Shown here: piece by piece, positions 51,013 to 60,974 of the stretch
How positions within the stretch are numbered: the first letter of the stretch is position 1
Layout: the number at the start of each line of letters is the position of its first letter
The notes under the pieces: model-generated
What the model was told of the DNA's origin: nothing
The model's input: only the letters and a program-made list of their open reading frames with translations
The model's database searches: none
DNA from: an uncultured Candidatus Saccharibacteria bacterium
GTDB lineage: Bacteria; Patescibacteriota; Saccharimonadia; Saccharimonadales; Saccharimonadaceae
Assembly (NCBI GenBank): GCA_947304155.1
Contig: CAMZAD010000002.1
Span: forward strand, 152,647-216,646
DNA: 64,000 bases
Reading direction: 5' to 3'
Translations under genes and position numbers: made by a program

Positions 51013-52467
51013 ATGAGAAATATCAAAAAGAAATCCAATAAAGTCTCAACTCTCGCCATCTTCTCAGGCTCGCTTCTTGTTGCGGCTTCCGCGGTTCTAA
51101 CTTTTGCTCCAATTATAAAGTCTAACGCTGCCGAATCCAGCGCAGAAGTTGAAACTATTGTAAGGCCAGTCCTTGCTATCACCACAGACGAATCTCTTCT
51201 AAACTTCACGCTCTCTCCACTTGCTGGCGGTAGCTCAGAATCAAAACCAGTAGTAGCTACTGTAGATACTAATAGCACCGGTGGCTATGAGCTCTACTTC
51301 TCGTCAGAAGATAACACTACTGCCATGACCAGTACTACTGCTTCAGATACTATCGTCTCAGACTTTAACTCAGCCGTAACTCTTGCAAACATGGGCGTTA
51401 ACAAATGGGGATACTCTCTAGACAATACCAACTTCAATAAAATTCCTACCCTAGCTAACCAAACTAAAATCAAAGACCTAGATCACTTCCCAACCTCGTT
51501 CGAAAGAAATACTACAGTAAATATTGGTATTAAAATTGACGACACTATTGACTCTGGTGTCTATAGCAAGGTCGTAAAATTCTCAGCTATTGCACATGAA
51601 AGCTTAGTTCCAACTCTACATACAATTACAACTATGCAACAGATGAATTCAACTATTTGTGCTGAAACTACAACTCCATTAGCTTCTGCCACCAGATTTG
51701 ACTGGGATGGTTCATATCATGGCGACAACACTTATGTTCCAAGAAAGAGCCTCAAGGACACTCGCGATGGCAAATATTATCTCGTCTCAAAACTTGCAGA
51801 CGGTAACTGTTGGATGAGTCAAAACCTAGAACTTATGCTTGATTCTAGTACTGCGCTTACAAACGCTACGACAGACCTTAATACTAGGACATCTTGGACT
51901 CCAGAGAACTCCACATTAACGGGAGTTCCAACCTCAAATACTTGGCCAGCTTCAAATGCTAATGTGTCCACCGCTACGTATTCGTATTATCCAATCGCCT
52001 CGGACCGTTATTATCAAGGTGGCACATCAAAATCTAGCGCTCCAACCGCTTCAGGTACTTCGTATGACTGGGAGAAGACAGGCATTTATTATAACTGGTA
52101 TTCAGCTACCGCCGGAAGTGGCACTTATACTATGACGAGCGGTAATGCAAGTGATTCCATCTGTCCTAAAGGTTGGATGCTTCCACTTGGCACGACCGAT
52201 AATAAGAGTTTTTATTATCTCCTGGCTACAAAATATAGTGCAAGCACCACCAATATAATAAGCTCCCCACTTAATTTTCTTCGTGCCGGCTTCTTTCACT
52301 TGAATAATGGTGATATGGAATATCAGGGCTCGCGCGGACACATTTGGTCTTCTACCGCCTACTCACAGGATAGCGTCTACTATCTATATTTCAGCTCTGC
52401 AAGTGTCTTACCACGAGATTACAGCCTTAAGGGCTATGGTTTTAATATACGCTGTGTAGCAAGGTAA
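51013..52467 (+). CDS. Secreted FISUMP-type surface protein, tandem copy 2
   Basis: Same architecture; ATG 51013 immediately after the copy 1 stop. Confidence 0.83.
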   Translation: MRNIKKKSNKVSTLAIFSGSLLVAASAVLTFAPIIKSNAAESSAEVETIVRPVLAITTDESLLNFTLSPLAGGSSESKPVVATVDTNSTGGYELYFSSEDNTTAMTSTTASDTIVSDFNSAVTLANMGVNKWGYSLDNTNFNKIPTLANQTKIKDLDHFPTSFERNTTVNIGIKIDDTIDSGVYSKVVKFSAIAHESLVPTLHTITTMQQMNSTICAETTTPLASATRFDWDGSYHGDNTYVPRKSLKDTRDGKYYLVSKLADGNCWMSQNLELMLDSSTALTNATTDLNTRTSWTPENSTLTGVPTSNTWPASNANVSTATYSYYPIASDRYYQGGTSKSSAPTASGTSYDWEKTGIYYNWYSATAGSGTYTMTSGNASDSICPKGWMLPLGTTDNKSFYYLLATKYSASTTNIISSPLNFLRAGFFHLNNGDMEYQGSRGHIWSSTAYSQDSVYYLYFSSASVLPRDYSLKGYGFNIRCVAR

Positions 52468-52470
52468 AAC

Positions 52471-53931
52471 ATGAAGAAAACTAATAATAAAACTAATAAG
52501 ATTTCAAGCCTCGCCGTCTTCTCGGGTTCGCTTCTTGTTGCGGCCTCTGCTTTGTTGATTTTTGCTCCAGTCATAAGATCTAACGCTGAAGAAAAAACTG
52601 TTGATGTTACGGTAAATGTTAATCCAATCGTCTCACTTTCTTTAGATAAAAGCGCTTTAAATTTTAATATTACCCCAACCTCAGCTGGTGTCTTCGATTC
52701 TGGCTCAATCATTGCGACAGTAGATACTAATAGTACTGGTGGCTACGAATTGTATTTCTCTTCAGAAGATAGTGGCACCTCTCTAATGAGTCTCGTTTCA
52801 GAATCTACTATCGCTTCAGACTTCAACTCTGCCGTAACGAGTTCGTCTATGCTGGCAAATAAATGGGGATATTCTCTCGACGCCACCAACTTTAATAAAA
52901 TCCCAGCCCTAGCAGATCAGATAAAAATCAAAGACCTAAATCACGTTCCAACTAGCTCAGAGAAAGATACTATGATAACTATTGGTACTAAAATTGATAG
53001 CACCCTCCCTTCAGGTGCTTACTCTAAGAAAGTGGTTTTCTCGGCCATCGCTCATCCAAGTGCAGTTCCAACTCTTCATTCAATCACAACTATGCAGCAG
53101 ATGACTCCAGAAATTTGTGCTAATACTACTACTCCAGTAAATACTGCGACTGCATTAGACTGGGACGGTTCATATCATGGTGATAATACTCGCGTCCCAA
53201 GAAAGAGTTTGCAGGATACACGTGATGGCAAATATTACCTTGTTTCAAAGCTAGCCGATGGAAACTGTTGGATGAGTCAAAACCTTGAGCTTATGTTAGA
53301 TTCAACAGAGGCTCTTACAAATGAAAAGACAGACCTTAATACTAAGACATCATGGATTCCAAGTAACTCAACATATACAACCATTTTGGCTGCCAGTGCC
53401 TGGCCAGGATACTATGAAACCGCAGCCTCAGCTGCATATTCATATTATCCAATCGCTTCGGATAGATACTTTCAGGGTGGAACTAATAAATCTAGTACTC
53501 CAACCGCCTCAGGTGCTGAATATGATTGGGAAAAAGCGGGCGTTTACTATAACTGGTTTGCTGCAACCGCCGGAAGCGGAACCTACGAAGTAACTTCAAG
53601 AAGTGTGAATGATTCTATCTGTCCAAAAGGTTGGATGTTACCACTCGGTACAACTGCAGACAAGAGTTGGTATAATCTTTGGATTGTTGCGGACATTAAG
53701 ACGCCTGCTATTATAATATCTACTCCGTATAATTTCGTACGTGCTGGATACTATAATTATCTTAATGGTCCTATGAGTGGCCAGGGTTCACTTGGGTTCA
53801 TGCAGTCTTCTACTGCTACTAGTTCACAAAATTCAACTTATAAATTAAACTTCTATGAAGAGGTTCATGTTCGCCCGCAAGATACTGGTGATAAGGGCCA
53901 CGGGAACAATATCCGTTGCGTTGCTCGCTAA
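52471..53931 (+). CDS. Secreted FISUMP-type surface protein, tandem copy 3
   Basis: Same architecture; ATG 3 nt after the copy 2 stop. Confidence 0.83.
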   Translation: MKKTNNKTNKISSLAVFSGSLLVAASALLIFAPVIRSNAEEKTVDVTVNVNPIVSLSLDKSALNFNITPTSAGVFDSGSIIATVDTNSTGGYELYFSSEDSGTSLMSLVSESTIASDFNSAVTSSSMLANKWGYSLDATNFNKIPALADQIKIKDLNHVPTSSEKDTMITIGTKIDSTLPSGAYSKKVVFSAIAHPSAVPTLHSITTMQQMTPEICANTTTPVNTATALDWDGSYHGDNTRVPRKSLQDTRDGKYYLVSKLADGNCWMSQNLELMLDSTEALTNEKTDLNTKTSWIPSNSTYTTILAASAWPGYYETAASAAYSYYPIASDRYFQGGTNKSSTPTASGAEYDWEKAGVYYNWFAATAGSGTYEVTSRSVNDSICPKGWMLPLGTTADKSWYNLWIVADIKTPAIIISTPYNFVRAGYYNYLNGPMSGQGSLGFMQSSTATSSQNSTYKLNFYEEVHVRPQDTGDKGHGNNIRCVAR

Positions 53932-53972
53932 GCCAACACAATACCCCGCAAAACAAGTGATATAATAGAACT

Positions 53973-55571
53973 ATGAATGGTGAAAATTTTAAAGTCCCTT
54001 TCGATTCTGACGGTTTTTTGGATTGGGATGCTCTAGAAGATGTAGATTTTGCTCCAGAGGCCGAAAATAATACTCCAGAAGAGAATAAAAACGAAAAACA
54101 AAATCAAAAGCAAGAAACTTCAGCTGAAAAAAATGAGTTTGAAGAGAATAAAGAATTTGCATTAAAACACTATGGCGATAAACTCGGTTTTTTCGCGAAA
54201 AATCTGTATGATAGCGGCAGACGAGATGATTATGATTCCTATACAATGTCAGCTCATGCAGACGTGGAAGTTGTGCCAGGCGTTAGTATTATGTCATGGG
54301 GTATTCAAAGTCGATTAATTGTAGCAACCATTGATAGTAATCCAATTCCAGAAAACATCATAGAAGAGGTCACAAATAATATTGCAACTATCCTTTCTGA
54401 ATCTGAGCTTGCTGAAGAGATAAAAAATGACCCATTCTTAAGAAATCGCAGAGTCAAGTATGAGACTGGTGGTGGATATAACGAGATGGTAAAAGAGATT
54501 GGTGATAAGAATCTCGCTTTAGCTCAGACTATTTGGGAACTTGATGAAGGATTTGAGCGTAGTGGTGCGGCGGCTGCAATTTTCATAAGCCCAGAATGGC
54601 GAGAGAAAAAATATCAAGGAGCGGAAATCGCCCAATCCTATACGGACGAACAAGGTCAATTTGTAGAATCGGTAATTGATAGAATTGTAGACCGAAATCC
54701 AAAGATGCTTGGCGAATTGCTAAGAGACCCGTTTTTGAGGGAAAAATACTGCGAGCGCTTAGTTGAACGTGCTTATGGTGAAAAAAGTGATATACCAGAT
54801 GATGAAATAGATGATATTAAAGCAGTTTGGTATTCGGATAAAAATTTTTATGAGAGCAAAGAGTTTAAAGCTTCGCTAGCAGATGCAAAAACCCTACATC
54901 CTGATATTTATACTAAAGTTGACGATAAAGCCGTAGAAAAAGAAGTAAACGATGCGCTTAACAAGATTCCGGACGAAGAGATTAAAGCTATCATGCATGA
55001 ATATCTAAAAAACCCAGATTATGCCGACAGTCTATTGATTAATGCGCTCTGTCCAGTATTAGGGCTGGATAATAATCCACCAGGAATTAGATATGAGACT
55101 GAATCAGAAGATAGTTCCACACAGGGTTGTTATGAGAGAAGCTCTCATTCTGTTGTTATTTATAGAGACGTAATGGAGAGAACTGGTAGGAATAGAGATA
55201 GGGCCCTAACTGTTCAATCGGCTCAAAAACCAGAGAATATACTAAGCAGGATCGGTAAGTTATTAACAAGGCCGAAAGTTGATGAGAATATCTTAAATCG
55301 TTTGAATTTAATTGCACACGAAACCTGGCACGCACACCAATGGGCAGGAAGAAATATTGATAAGAGACAACGCGCCCTCTATCGAATTAACTTTTTCTTC
55401 TATGCAGATCATAACGATGACTATAAAGGTTATCGCACTCAACTGCTTGAAAAAGAAGCCTGGGCTTTTGGTGATAGTTTTGAAAAACGTTGTCGCAAGA
55501 TTGCTGGCTTGAAAAAACCCCAAAGTTTAAGAGATGGATTAAAAGATGAGGATATAACTCAACTAAGCTAG
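53973..55571 (+). CDS. Hypothetical protein with C-terminal HExxH metallopeptidase-like region
   Basis: LNLIAHETWHAHQWAG...LLEKEAWAFGDSF; leaderless start. Confidence 0.7.
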   Translation: MNGENFKVPFDSDGFLDWDALEDVDFAPEAENNTPEENKNEKQNQKQETSAEKNEFEENKEFALKHYGDKLGFFAKNLYDSGRRDDYDSYTMSAHADVEVVPGVSIMSWGIQSRLIVATIDSNPIPENIIEEVTNNIATILSESELAEEIKNDPFLRNRRVKYETGGGYNEMVKEIGDKNLALAQTIWELDEGFERSGAAAAIFISPEWREKKYQGAEIAQSYTDEQGQFVESVIDRIVDRNPKMLGELLRDPFLREKYCERLVERAYGEKSDIPDDEIDDIKAVWYSDKNFYESKEFKASLADAKTLHPDIYTKVDDKAVEKEVNDALNKIPDEEIKAIMHEYLKNPDYADSLLINALCPVLGLDNNPPGIRYETESEDSSTQGCYERSSHSVVIYRDVMERTGRNRDRALTVQSAQKPENILSRIGKLLTRPKVDENILNRLNLIAHETWHAHQWAGRNIDKRQRALYRINFFFYADHNDDYKGYRTQLLEKEAWAFGDSFEKRCRKIAGLKKPQSLRDGLKDEDITQLS

Positions 55572-55582
55572 GAAAGGTAGAA

Positions 55583-55885
55583 ATGGAAGAAGCTGAAATA
55601 AAAAAATATCTGATGGAGAAAGTTGGCATAGATTCATTTACGGCCAGAAACTATGTTAAAAATCTCAAAAAATTTCCAGACATTTTTGCAGAATTCTTAG
55701 AGTTTACAAAAACTGGCGAGTATAAAGCTGAAGGCGCCGTAGTTTCTGCTAACTGGACTGCCAAAGCATTGTCTGAAGAATTACCACATCTCCCGGTCCA
55801 TATTGTTTATGAATTTATGATTGGTCTACGCGAAGAACCAGAGTTATATCAGCAATTTATTGCCGAAGGTGCTCCAGTAATGTAG
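55583..55885 (+). CDS. Hypothetical protein, 100 aa
   Basis: Compact ORF with GGAAAGG SD. Confidence 0.6.
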   Translation: MEEAEIKKYLMEKVGIDSFTARNYVKNLKKFPDIFAEFLEFTKTGEYKAEGAVVSANWTAKALSEELPHLPVHIVYEFMIGLREEPELYQQFIAEGAPVM

Positions 55886-55897
55886 TTTAAGGACGTT

Positions 55898-56668
55898 ATG
55901 GATTATTTTATTGATTCACACTGCCACATGCACGACGAAGAATTCTTTGCGCCGCACGAGCGTGATATTTTGATTCAACGCGCCTATGACTGTAATGTTA
56001 AAAAGATGATTTTAATTGGCACGGATGATAAAGATTCGTTTGAAGCGCGCGATTTTGCGATGAGCCGCGACGGTAAACATGAAAGACTTTTCTGGTCATA
56101 CGGCATACATCCAAACGAGTGGCAAAAAGAGCGCGAAGAGCCAGATTTTAAGATTGATATGCCGGTCGCAATTGGTGAAGTTGGGCTTGACTATCATTTC
56201 TTGGACGAAGTAGACGACCCCGAAGAAGATAAAAAAGAGCAGAAAAAACTCTTTGTTGAAATGATTGAACTAGCCGAAAAATATGATTTACCATTGATTT
56301 TTCATGTGCGCGAAGCGTTTGATGACTTTTTTGAAATCATTGACCAGCACCCAACTGTGCGTGGCGTAGTTCACTCATTTACAGATTCAAAAAAGACCTT
56401 AAAGAAAGTCTTAGAGCGCGGATTTTATGTTGGCGTGAACGGGCTTGCGACCTATTCAACCTTACCTTTGCCGCCACTAGATAAAATCTTGCTTGAGACT
56501 GACGCGCCATTTCTTGCGCCAATCCCACATCGTGGCGAGCAGAATGAATCAAGTTATATTCCGGACATTGCAAAGTGGCTAGCCGAAAAACTCAACGTCT
56601 CGGTTGACGAAGTGATGCAAAAAACCACTGAAAACTGCTTCGATTTGTTCAAATTCCAATCGCGTTAA
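55898..56668 (+). CDS. tatD: TatD family hydrolase
   Basis: FIDSHCHMHDEEF; AIGEVGLDYHF; LLETDAPFLAP. Confidence 0.93.
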   Translation: MDYFIDSHCHMHDEEFFAPHERDILIQRAYDCNVKKMILIGTDDKDSFEARDFAMSRDGKHERLFWSYGIHPNEWQKEREEPDFKIDMPVAIGEVGLDYHFLDEVDDPEEDKKEQKKLFVEMIELAEKYDLPLIFHVREAFDDFFEIIDQHPTVRGVVHSFTDSKKTLKKVLERGFYVGVNGLATYSTLPLPPLDKILLETDAPFLAPIPHRGEQNESSYIPDIAKWLAEKLNVSVDEVMQKTTENCFDLFKFQSR

Positions 56669-56705
56669 GCTTGAAAAATAAGCAAAAATATTATATAATA
56701 TAGAT

Positions 56706-58976
56706 ATGGAAAAAGAGCCAGAAGTCTACCTTGATTATGCTGCGGCCACACCGGTTTCGAGCAAAGTTTTTGATGCGATGAAACCATACTTTTCTGAGCT
56801 TTTTTATAATCCTTCAGCTGCTTACTTGCCAGCAAAACATGTTCGCAAAATTTATGAAGATTCTAAGGATGAACTTGCACACACAATCGGCGCAAAAGGC
56901 AACGACCTAGTAATTACGGCTGGTGCAACCGAGTCAATTAATCTCGCATTTACAGCCCTTAAAAACTACAAAAATGCCAACTGCTTAATCTCTAAAATTG
57001 AACACGCATCCGTGCGTGAAGCGGCAAAGAATTTTGCAGCCGAAGTTCGCGAAATTGAAGTTGATAAAACTGGCTACATCGATTTGAAAGATTTAGAAGC
57101 AAAAATTGACGATAACACAGTTTTAATTTCTGTTGCGCTTGCAAATAATGAAATCGGCACAATTGAGCCACTTTCTGAAATCGCTGAAATTATTAAAAAA
57201 ATCCGCTTAGCTCGTTTGTCTCGCGGCATTGAAACGCCAATTTACCTCCATTCTGATGCTAGCCAAGCGATGAGTTTAATTGATATTTATGTCTCACGCC
57301 TTGGCGTTGATATGCTTACAATCAACTCCGCAAAAGTTTATGGTCCAAAGGGAATTGGCGCACTCTATGTTGCACACGGCATTAAACTTTCACCAATCAC
57401 TTTTGGCGGTGGACAGGAAATGGGTTTAAGAAGCGGTACGGAAAACGTTGCAAGTCTAGTTGGCTTTGCTACTGCTGCAAAAATCGCCAAAGAACACGTG
57501 AATGGTAATCGTAAAAAATATGAAAAACTTGCAAGTCTTTTTAAGAAAACTTTGGAAGAAAACCTTGATAAAAATGTTGAGTTAAAATATCTCGGCAATA
57601 AGAAACATCAACTCGCAAGTTTTATTCCAATTTGTTTTGACGGAGCCGATGCAGAACGCTTGATTTATTTACTTGAAAACGAAGGTGTCTATGTTTCAAC
57701 CGGCGCAGCTTGCGCTGCTTCAAAAGGCAAAAAATCTCATGTTCTAAAGGCGATTGGCCTAACGGACTCAGAAATTGCTGGCTCAATTCGCATTAGCCTT
57801 GGCATGATGAACGACGAAGAAAACGTCGCGCTCGCCGCTCAAAAAATTGCTCGCGTTGTTAATGAACAGAAAAAAGAACTATTTTCTAATTCTAATAAGA
57901 CGGTTTTTGTTGGCATGAGTGGCGGCGTTGATTCAAGTGTTTCTGCTGTGCTTTTGAAAGAGCAAGGTTACCACGTTGTTGGCGTTTATATGAAAAACTG
58001 GTCTAAGGATTTGCCCGGTATGAAATGCCCATGGGCAGAAGATTTAGCTGATGCAAAACGTGTTGCAACTAAGCTCGGCATTGATTTTATGGTCTTTGAT
58101 TTTGAAACTGAATATAAACAAAAAGTTGTCGATTATATGTTGGCTGAATTCAAAAAAGGCAACACGCCAAACCCAGACGTGATGTGTAATCAGGAAATTA
58201 AATTCAAACTTTTCTATGACATTTCGCGCGAAAAAGGTGCAGATTTTATCGCCACTGGTCACTACGCCAAATCGAATGGCGATAAGTTACTTCGTGCTGT
58301 TGATGAAAACAAGGATCAAACTTATTTCTTATATCGCATTTCAAAAGATGCTATCGCCCACACAATTTTCCCAATTGGTGATATGGAAAAACCAGACGTA
58401 AAGAAGCTAGCGGCAGAAAAAGGCCTCGATAATGCTTATAAAAAGGAATCAATGGGTGTCTGTTTTGTTGGTGATGTTGGTATGAAAGACTTTCTAAAAG
58501 AGTATTTGAAATCAACCGAAGATAAAGAAAAATATTTGAAGCCTGGCAAGATTATTGAACGTGAAACTGGCGAAACACTTGGCTTTCACGACGGCGCAAT
58601 TTTCTTCACAATCGGCCAACGCCACGGCCTTAATGTTGGTGGCGGTTTGCCATATTATGTAGTTGGAAAAGACATGGACAAAAACGAAGTTTATGTCTCA
58701 AAGAACTTGAACGATGAAAATCTTTGGGTGAAAACTTTGGAGCTTAAAGACGTAATTTTGCGCGAGAATTTAGTAGAAAATACGCCAGTTGAAGTGCGTC
58801 TTCGTCACCGTGCAAAACTTGAAAAAGCTATCATTAAAAATATTGCAGGCGACACCGAAAATGGCGCCGGCACTGTGACGCTCGAATTTGAAGACGAAAT
58901 AAAAAAGACCGCGAGCGGACAATCTGCAGTCATCTATAAAGATGAAGTTTGTCTCGGCGGCGGCATCTTGAAATAA
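56706..58976 (+). CDS. Fusion: cysteine desulfurase + tRNA 2-thiouridylase MnmA
   Basis: YLDYAAATPVSSKV, SDASQAMS, GAACAASKG, then FVGMSGGVDSSVSAVLLKEQG and GVCFVGDVG in one frame. Confidence 0.95.
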   Translation: MEKEPEVYLDYAAATPVSSKVFDAMKPYFSELFYNPSAAYLPAKHVRKIYEDSKDELAHTIGAKGNDLVITAGATESINLAFTALKNYKNANCLISKIEHASVREAAKNFAAEVREIEVDKTGYIDLKDLEAKIDDNTVLISVALANNEIGTIEPLSEIAEIIKKIRLARLSRGIETPIYLHSDASQAMSLIDIYVSRLGVDMLTINSAKVYGPKGIGALYVAHGIKLSPITFGGGQEMGLRSGTENVASLVGFATAAKIAKEHVNGNRKKYEKLASLFKKTLEENLDKNVELKYLGNKKHQLASFIPICFDGADAERLIYLLENEGVYVSTGAACAASKGKKSHVLKAIGLTDSEIAGSIRISLGMMNDEENVALAAQKIARVVNEQKKELFSNSNKTVFVGMSGGVDSSVSAVLLKEQGYHVVGVYMKNWSKDLPGMKCPWAEDLADAKRVATKLGIDFMVFDFETEYKQKVVDYMLAEFKKGNTPNPDVMCNQEIKFKLFYDISREKGADFIATGHYAKSNGDKLLRAVDENKDQTYFLYRISKDAIAHTIFPIGDMEKPDVKKLAAEKGLDNAYKKESMGVCFVGDVGMKDFLKEYLKSTEDKEKYLKPGKIIERETGETLGFHDGAIFFTIGQRHGLNVGGGLPYYVVGKDMDKNEVYVSKNLNDENLWVKTLELKDVILRENLVENTPVEVRLRHRAKLEKAIIKNIAGDTENGAGTVTLEFEDEIKKTASGQSAVIYKDEVCLGGGILK

Positions 58977-59061
58977 CCTATACTTATATTATATCACATT
59001 TATGCTTAAAAATCAAATCTAGCTCTTTATTTAAGGGGATTTTTGTGCTAAAATTACCTGT

Positions 59062-60954
59062 ATGAATGCAAGTGAAATTAGACAGAAATTTTTAGAGTTT
59101 CAAGAGAAGCGCGGTCACAAAGTTATCGCTCCGGCTCCGCTCGTGCTTGAAAATGACCCAACAACTTTATTTACTGGCTCTGGTATGCAGCCACTTTTGC
59201 CATATCTCTTAGGTAAACCACATAAAGACGGCAAACGTCTTTCTGACTCACAGCCATCATTGCGCCTTCAGGATATTGAAGATGTTGGCGACCCAAGGCA
59301 CACGACCGTTTTTGAAATGCTCGGTAACTGGTCGCTTGGTGACTATTTCAAAAAAGAACAAATTCCTGCATTCTTTGAATTCTTGACCGAAGTTGTCGGC
59401 CTTGATCCAAACAAAATCTATGTCACTTGCTTTATTGGTAATGAAAAATATGGCATTCCAAAAGATGTTGAAGCTGCTGAAATCTGGCAAGAGGTTTTCA
59501 AAAAAGCTGGCGTCGACGCTAAAATTGCTGAAATTGGCTCTGCTAAAGATGGTGATGAGCGTGGCGTAATGCCTGGCGAACATATCTTCTTCTATGATGA
59601 CAAAGAGAACTGGTGGAGCCGCGGCGGTGGAATTGAAACCACCCCAATCGGCGACCCATGTGGTCCAGATTCTGAGGTCTTCTATGATTTTGGTGAAGAC
59701 AAACAAGACGTTGCAAAATATGGCAAGTCTCACCCAGCTTCAGATGGCGCACGCTTCATGGAAATCGGCAACCAAGTCTTCATGCAATACAAACGCAATG
59801 AAGATGGCACTTTCTCTGAACTTGAGAATAAAAACGTCGACTTCGGTGGCGGTCTCGAACGTATTACCGCAGCTTCAATTGATAGCTTTGACGTCTTTAA
59901 GATTTCACTTTTGAAGCCAATTATCGATAAACTTGAAGAAATTTCTGGCAAATCTTATGACAATAACACCGACGAAATGCGTATTATCGCAGATCACCTT
60001 CGTGGTTCATATCTCCTTTCTGCTCAAGGTCTTAAACCAAGCAACAAACAACAGGGTTATGCGCTCCGTCGTTTGATTCGCCGTGCAATCTTAAAGGCGC
60101 TTGATCTTGGTATTGCCCAAGATTTCATCTCTGAAATCATCCCAATCATTGCTGAAAACTACAAGGACCTTCCAGATTCAATCCTCACTACTCGTGAAGA
60201 TGCAATCGCAACTCTTGAAAAAGAAGAACGTGCTTTCCGTCAGACCTTGAACAAAGGCCTTAAAGAAATGCATAAGATGATTGAGAAAGTAGGTTCAAAC
60301 GAGGGTGGCCTCACTGGCTATGACCTCTTTAAACTTCAAGATACCTATGGCTTCCCATTTGAAGTGTCTGTTGAAGAAGCTTACCACCAGGGAATTAAAC
60401 TCTCTGAAAACTATAAAGAAGAATTTGACGCAGCCCTAAAGGAACAACGCGAACGCAGCCAAACTGCCTCAAAGGGTATGTTCAAGGGCGGTCTCGAAGA
60501 CCATGGTGAAACTTCAACCAAATATCACACCGCAACTCACCTTCTTCTTGCCGCAATTCAGAAATATATTAACCCAGATGCACGCCAGCACGGTAGCAAT
60601 ATTACTCCTGAACGTATGCGTCTTGATTTCAATGTTGACCATAAGTTGACCGACGAAGAAAAGAAGATTCTTGAAGACCAAGTTAATGAATGGATTGCAG
60701 CCGATCTTCCAGTCTCATTTAGAGAAGTTGAAAAAGACTACGCAAAAGACACTTTGAAAGTTAAAGCAATGTTCTGGGATAAGTATCCAGATATCGTGAA
60801 GATTTACGAAATTGGTGACACCGAAAATCCAGTTTCTCGCGAAGTCTGTGGCGGCCCACACGTTGAACACACTGGTCAAATTGGTAAATTCAAAATCAAA
60901 AAAGAAGAAGCAAGCTCCGCCGGAATTAGAAGAATTAAAGCGGTAATTGAATAA
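59062..60954 (+). CDS. alaS: Alanine--tRNA ligase, short form
   Basis: IRQKFLEFQEKRGHKV; FTGSGMQPL; TATHLLLAAIQ; CGGPHVEHTGQIG; 630 aa. Confidence 0.93.
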   Translation: MNASEIRQKFLEFQEKRGHKVIAPAPLVLENDPTTLFTGSGMQPLLPYLLGKPHKDGKRLSDSQPSLRLQDIEDVGDPRHTTVFEMLGNWSLGDYFKKEQIPAFFEFLTEVVGLDPNKIYVTCFIGNEKYGIPKDVEAAEIWQEVFKKAGVDAKIAEIGSAKDGDERGVMPGEHIFFYDDKENWWSRGGGIETTPIGDPCGPDSEVFYDFGEDKQDVAKYGKSHPASDGARFMEIGNQVFMQYKRNEDGTFSELENKNVDFGGGLERITAASIDSFDVFKISLLKPIIDKLEEISGKSYDNNTDEMRIIADHLRGSYLLSAQGLKPSNKQQGYALRRLIRRAILKALDLGIAQDFISEIIPIIAENYKDLPDSILTTREDAIATLEKEERAFRQTLNKGLKEMHKMIEKVGSNEGGLTGYDLFKLQDTYGFPFEVSVEEAYHQGIKLSENYKEEFDAALKEQRERSQTASKGMFKGGLEDHGETSTKYHTATHLLLAAIQKYINPDARQHGSNITPERMRLDFNVDHKLTDEEKKILEDQVNEWIAADLPVSFREVEKDYAKDTLKVKAMFWDKYPDIVKIYEIGDTENPVSREVCGGPHVEHTGQIGKFKIKKEEASSAGIRRIKAVIE

Positions 60955-60974
60955 AAACGAAAGAATGGAGGAAA

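Noticed and set aside
49547-53931. Diversity-generating retroelement with FISUMP tails as variable regions
   Set aside because: Tails fit the idea, but no reverse transcriptase, accessory gene or template repeat was found in this window; kept only as a test in the tandem-paralog finding.
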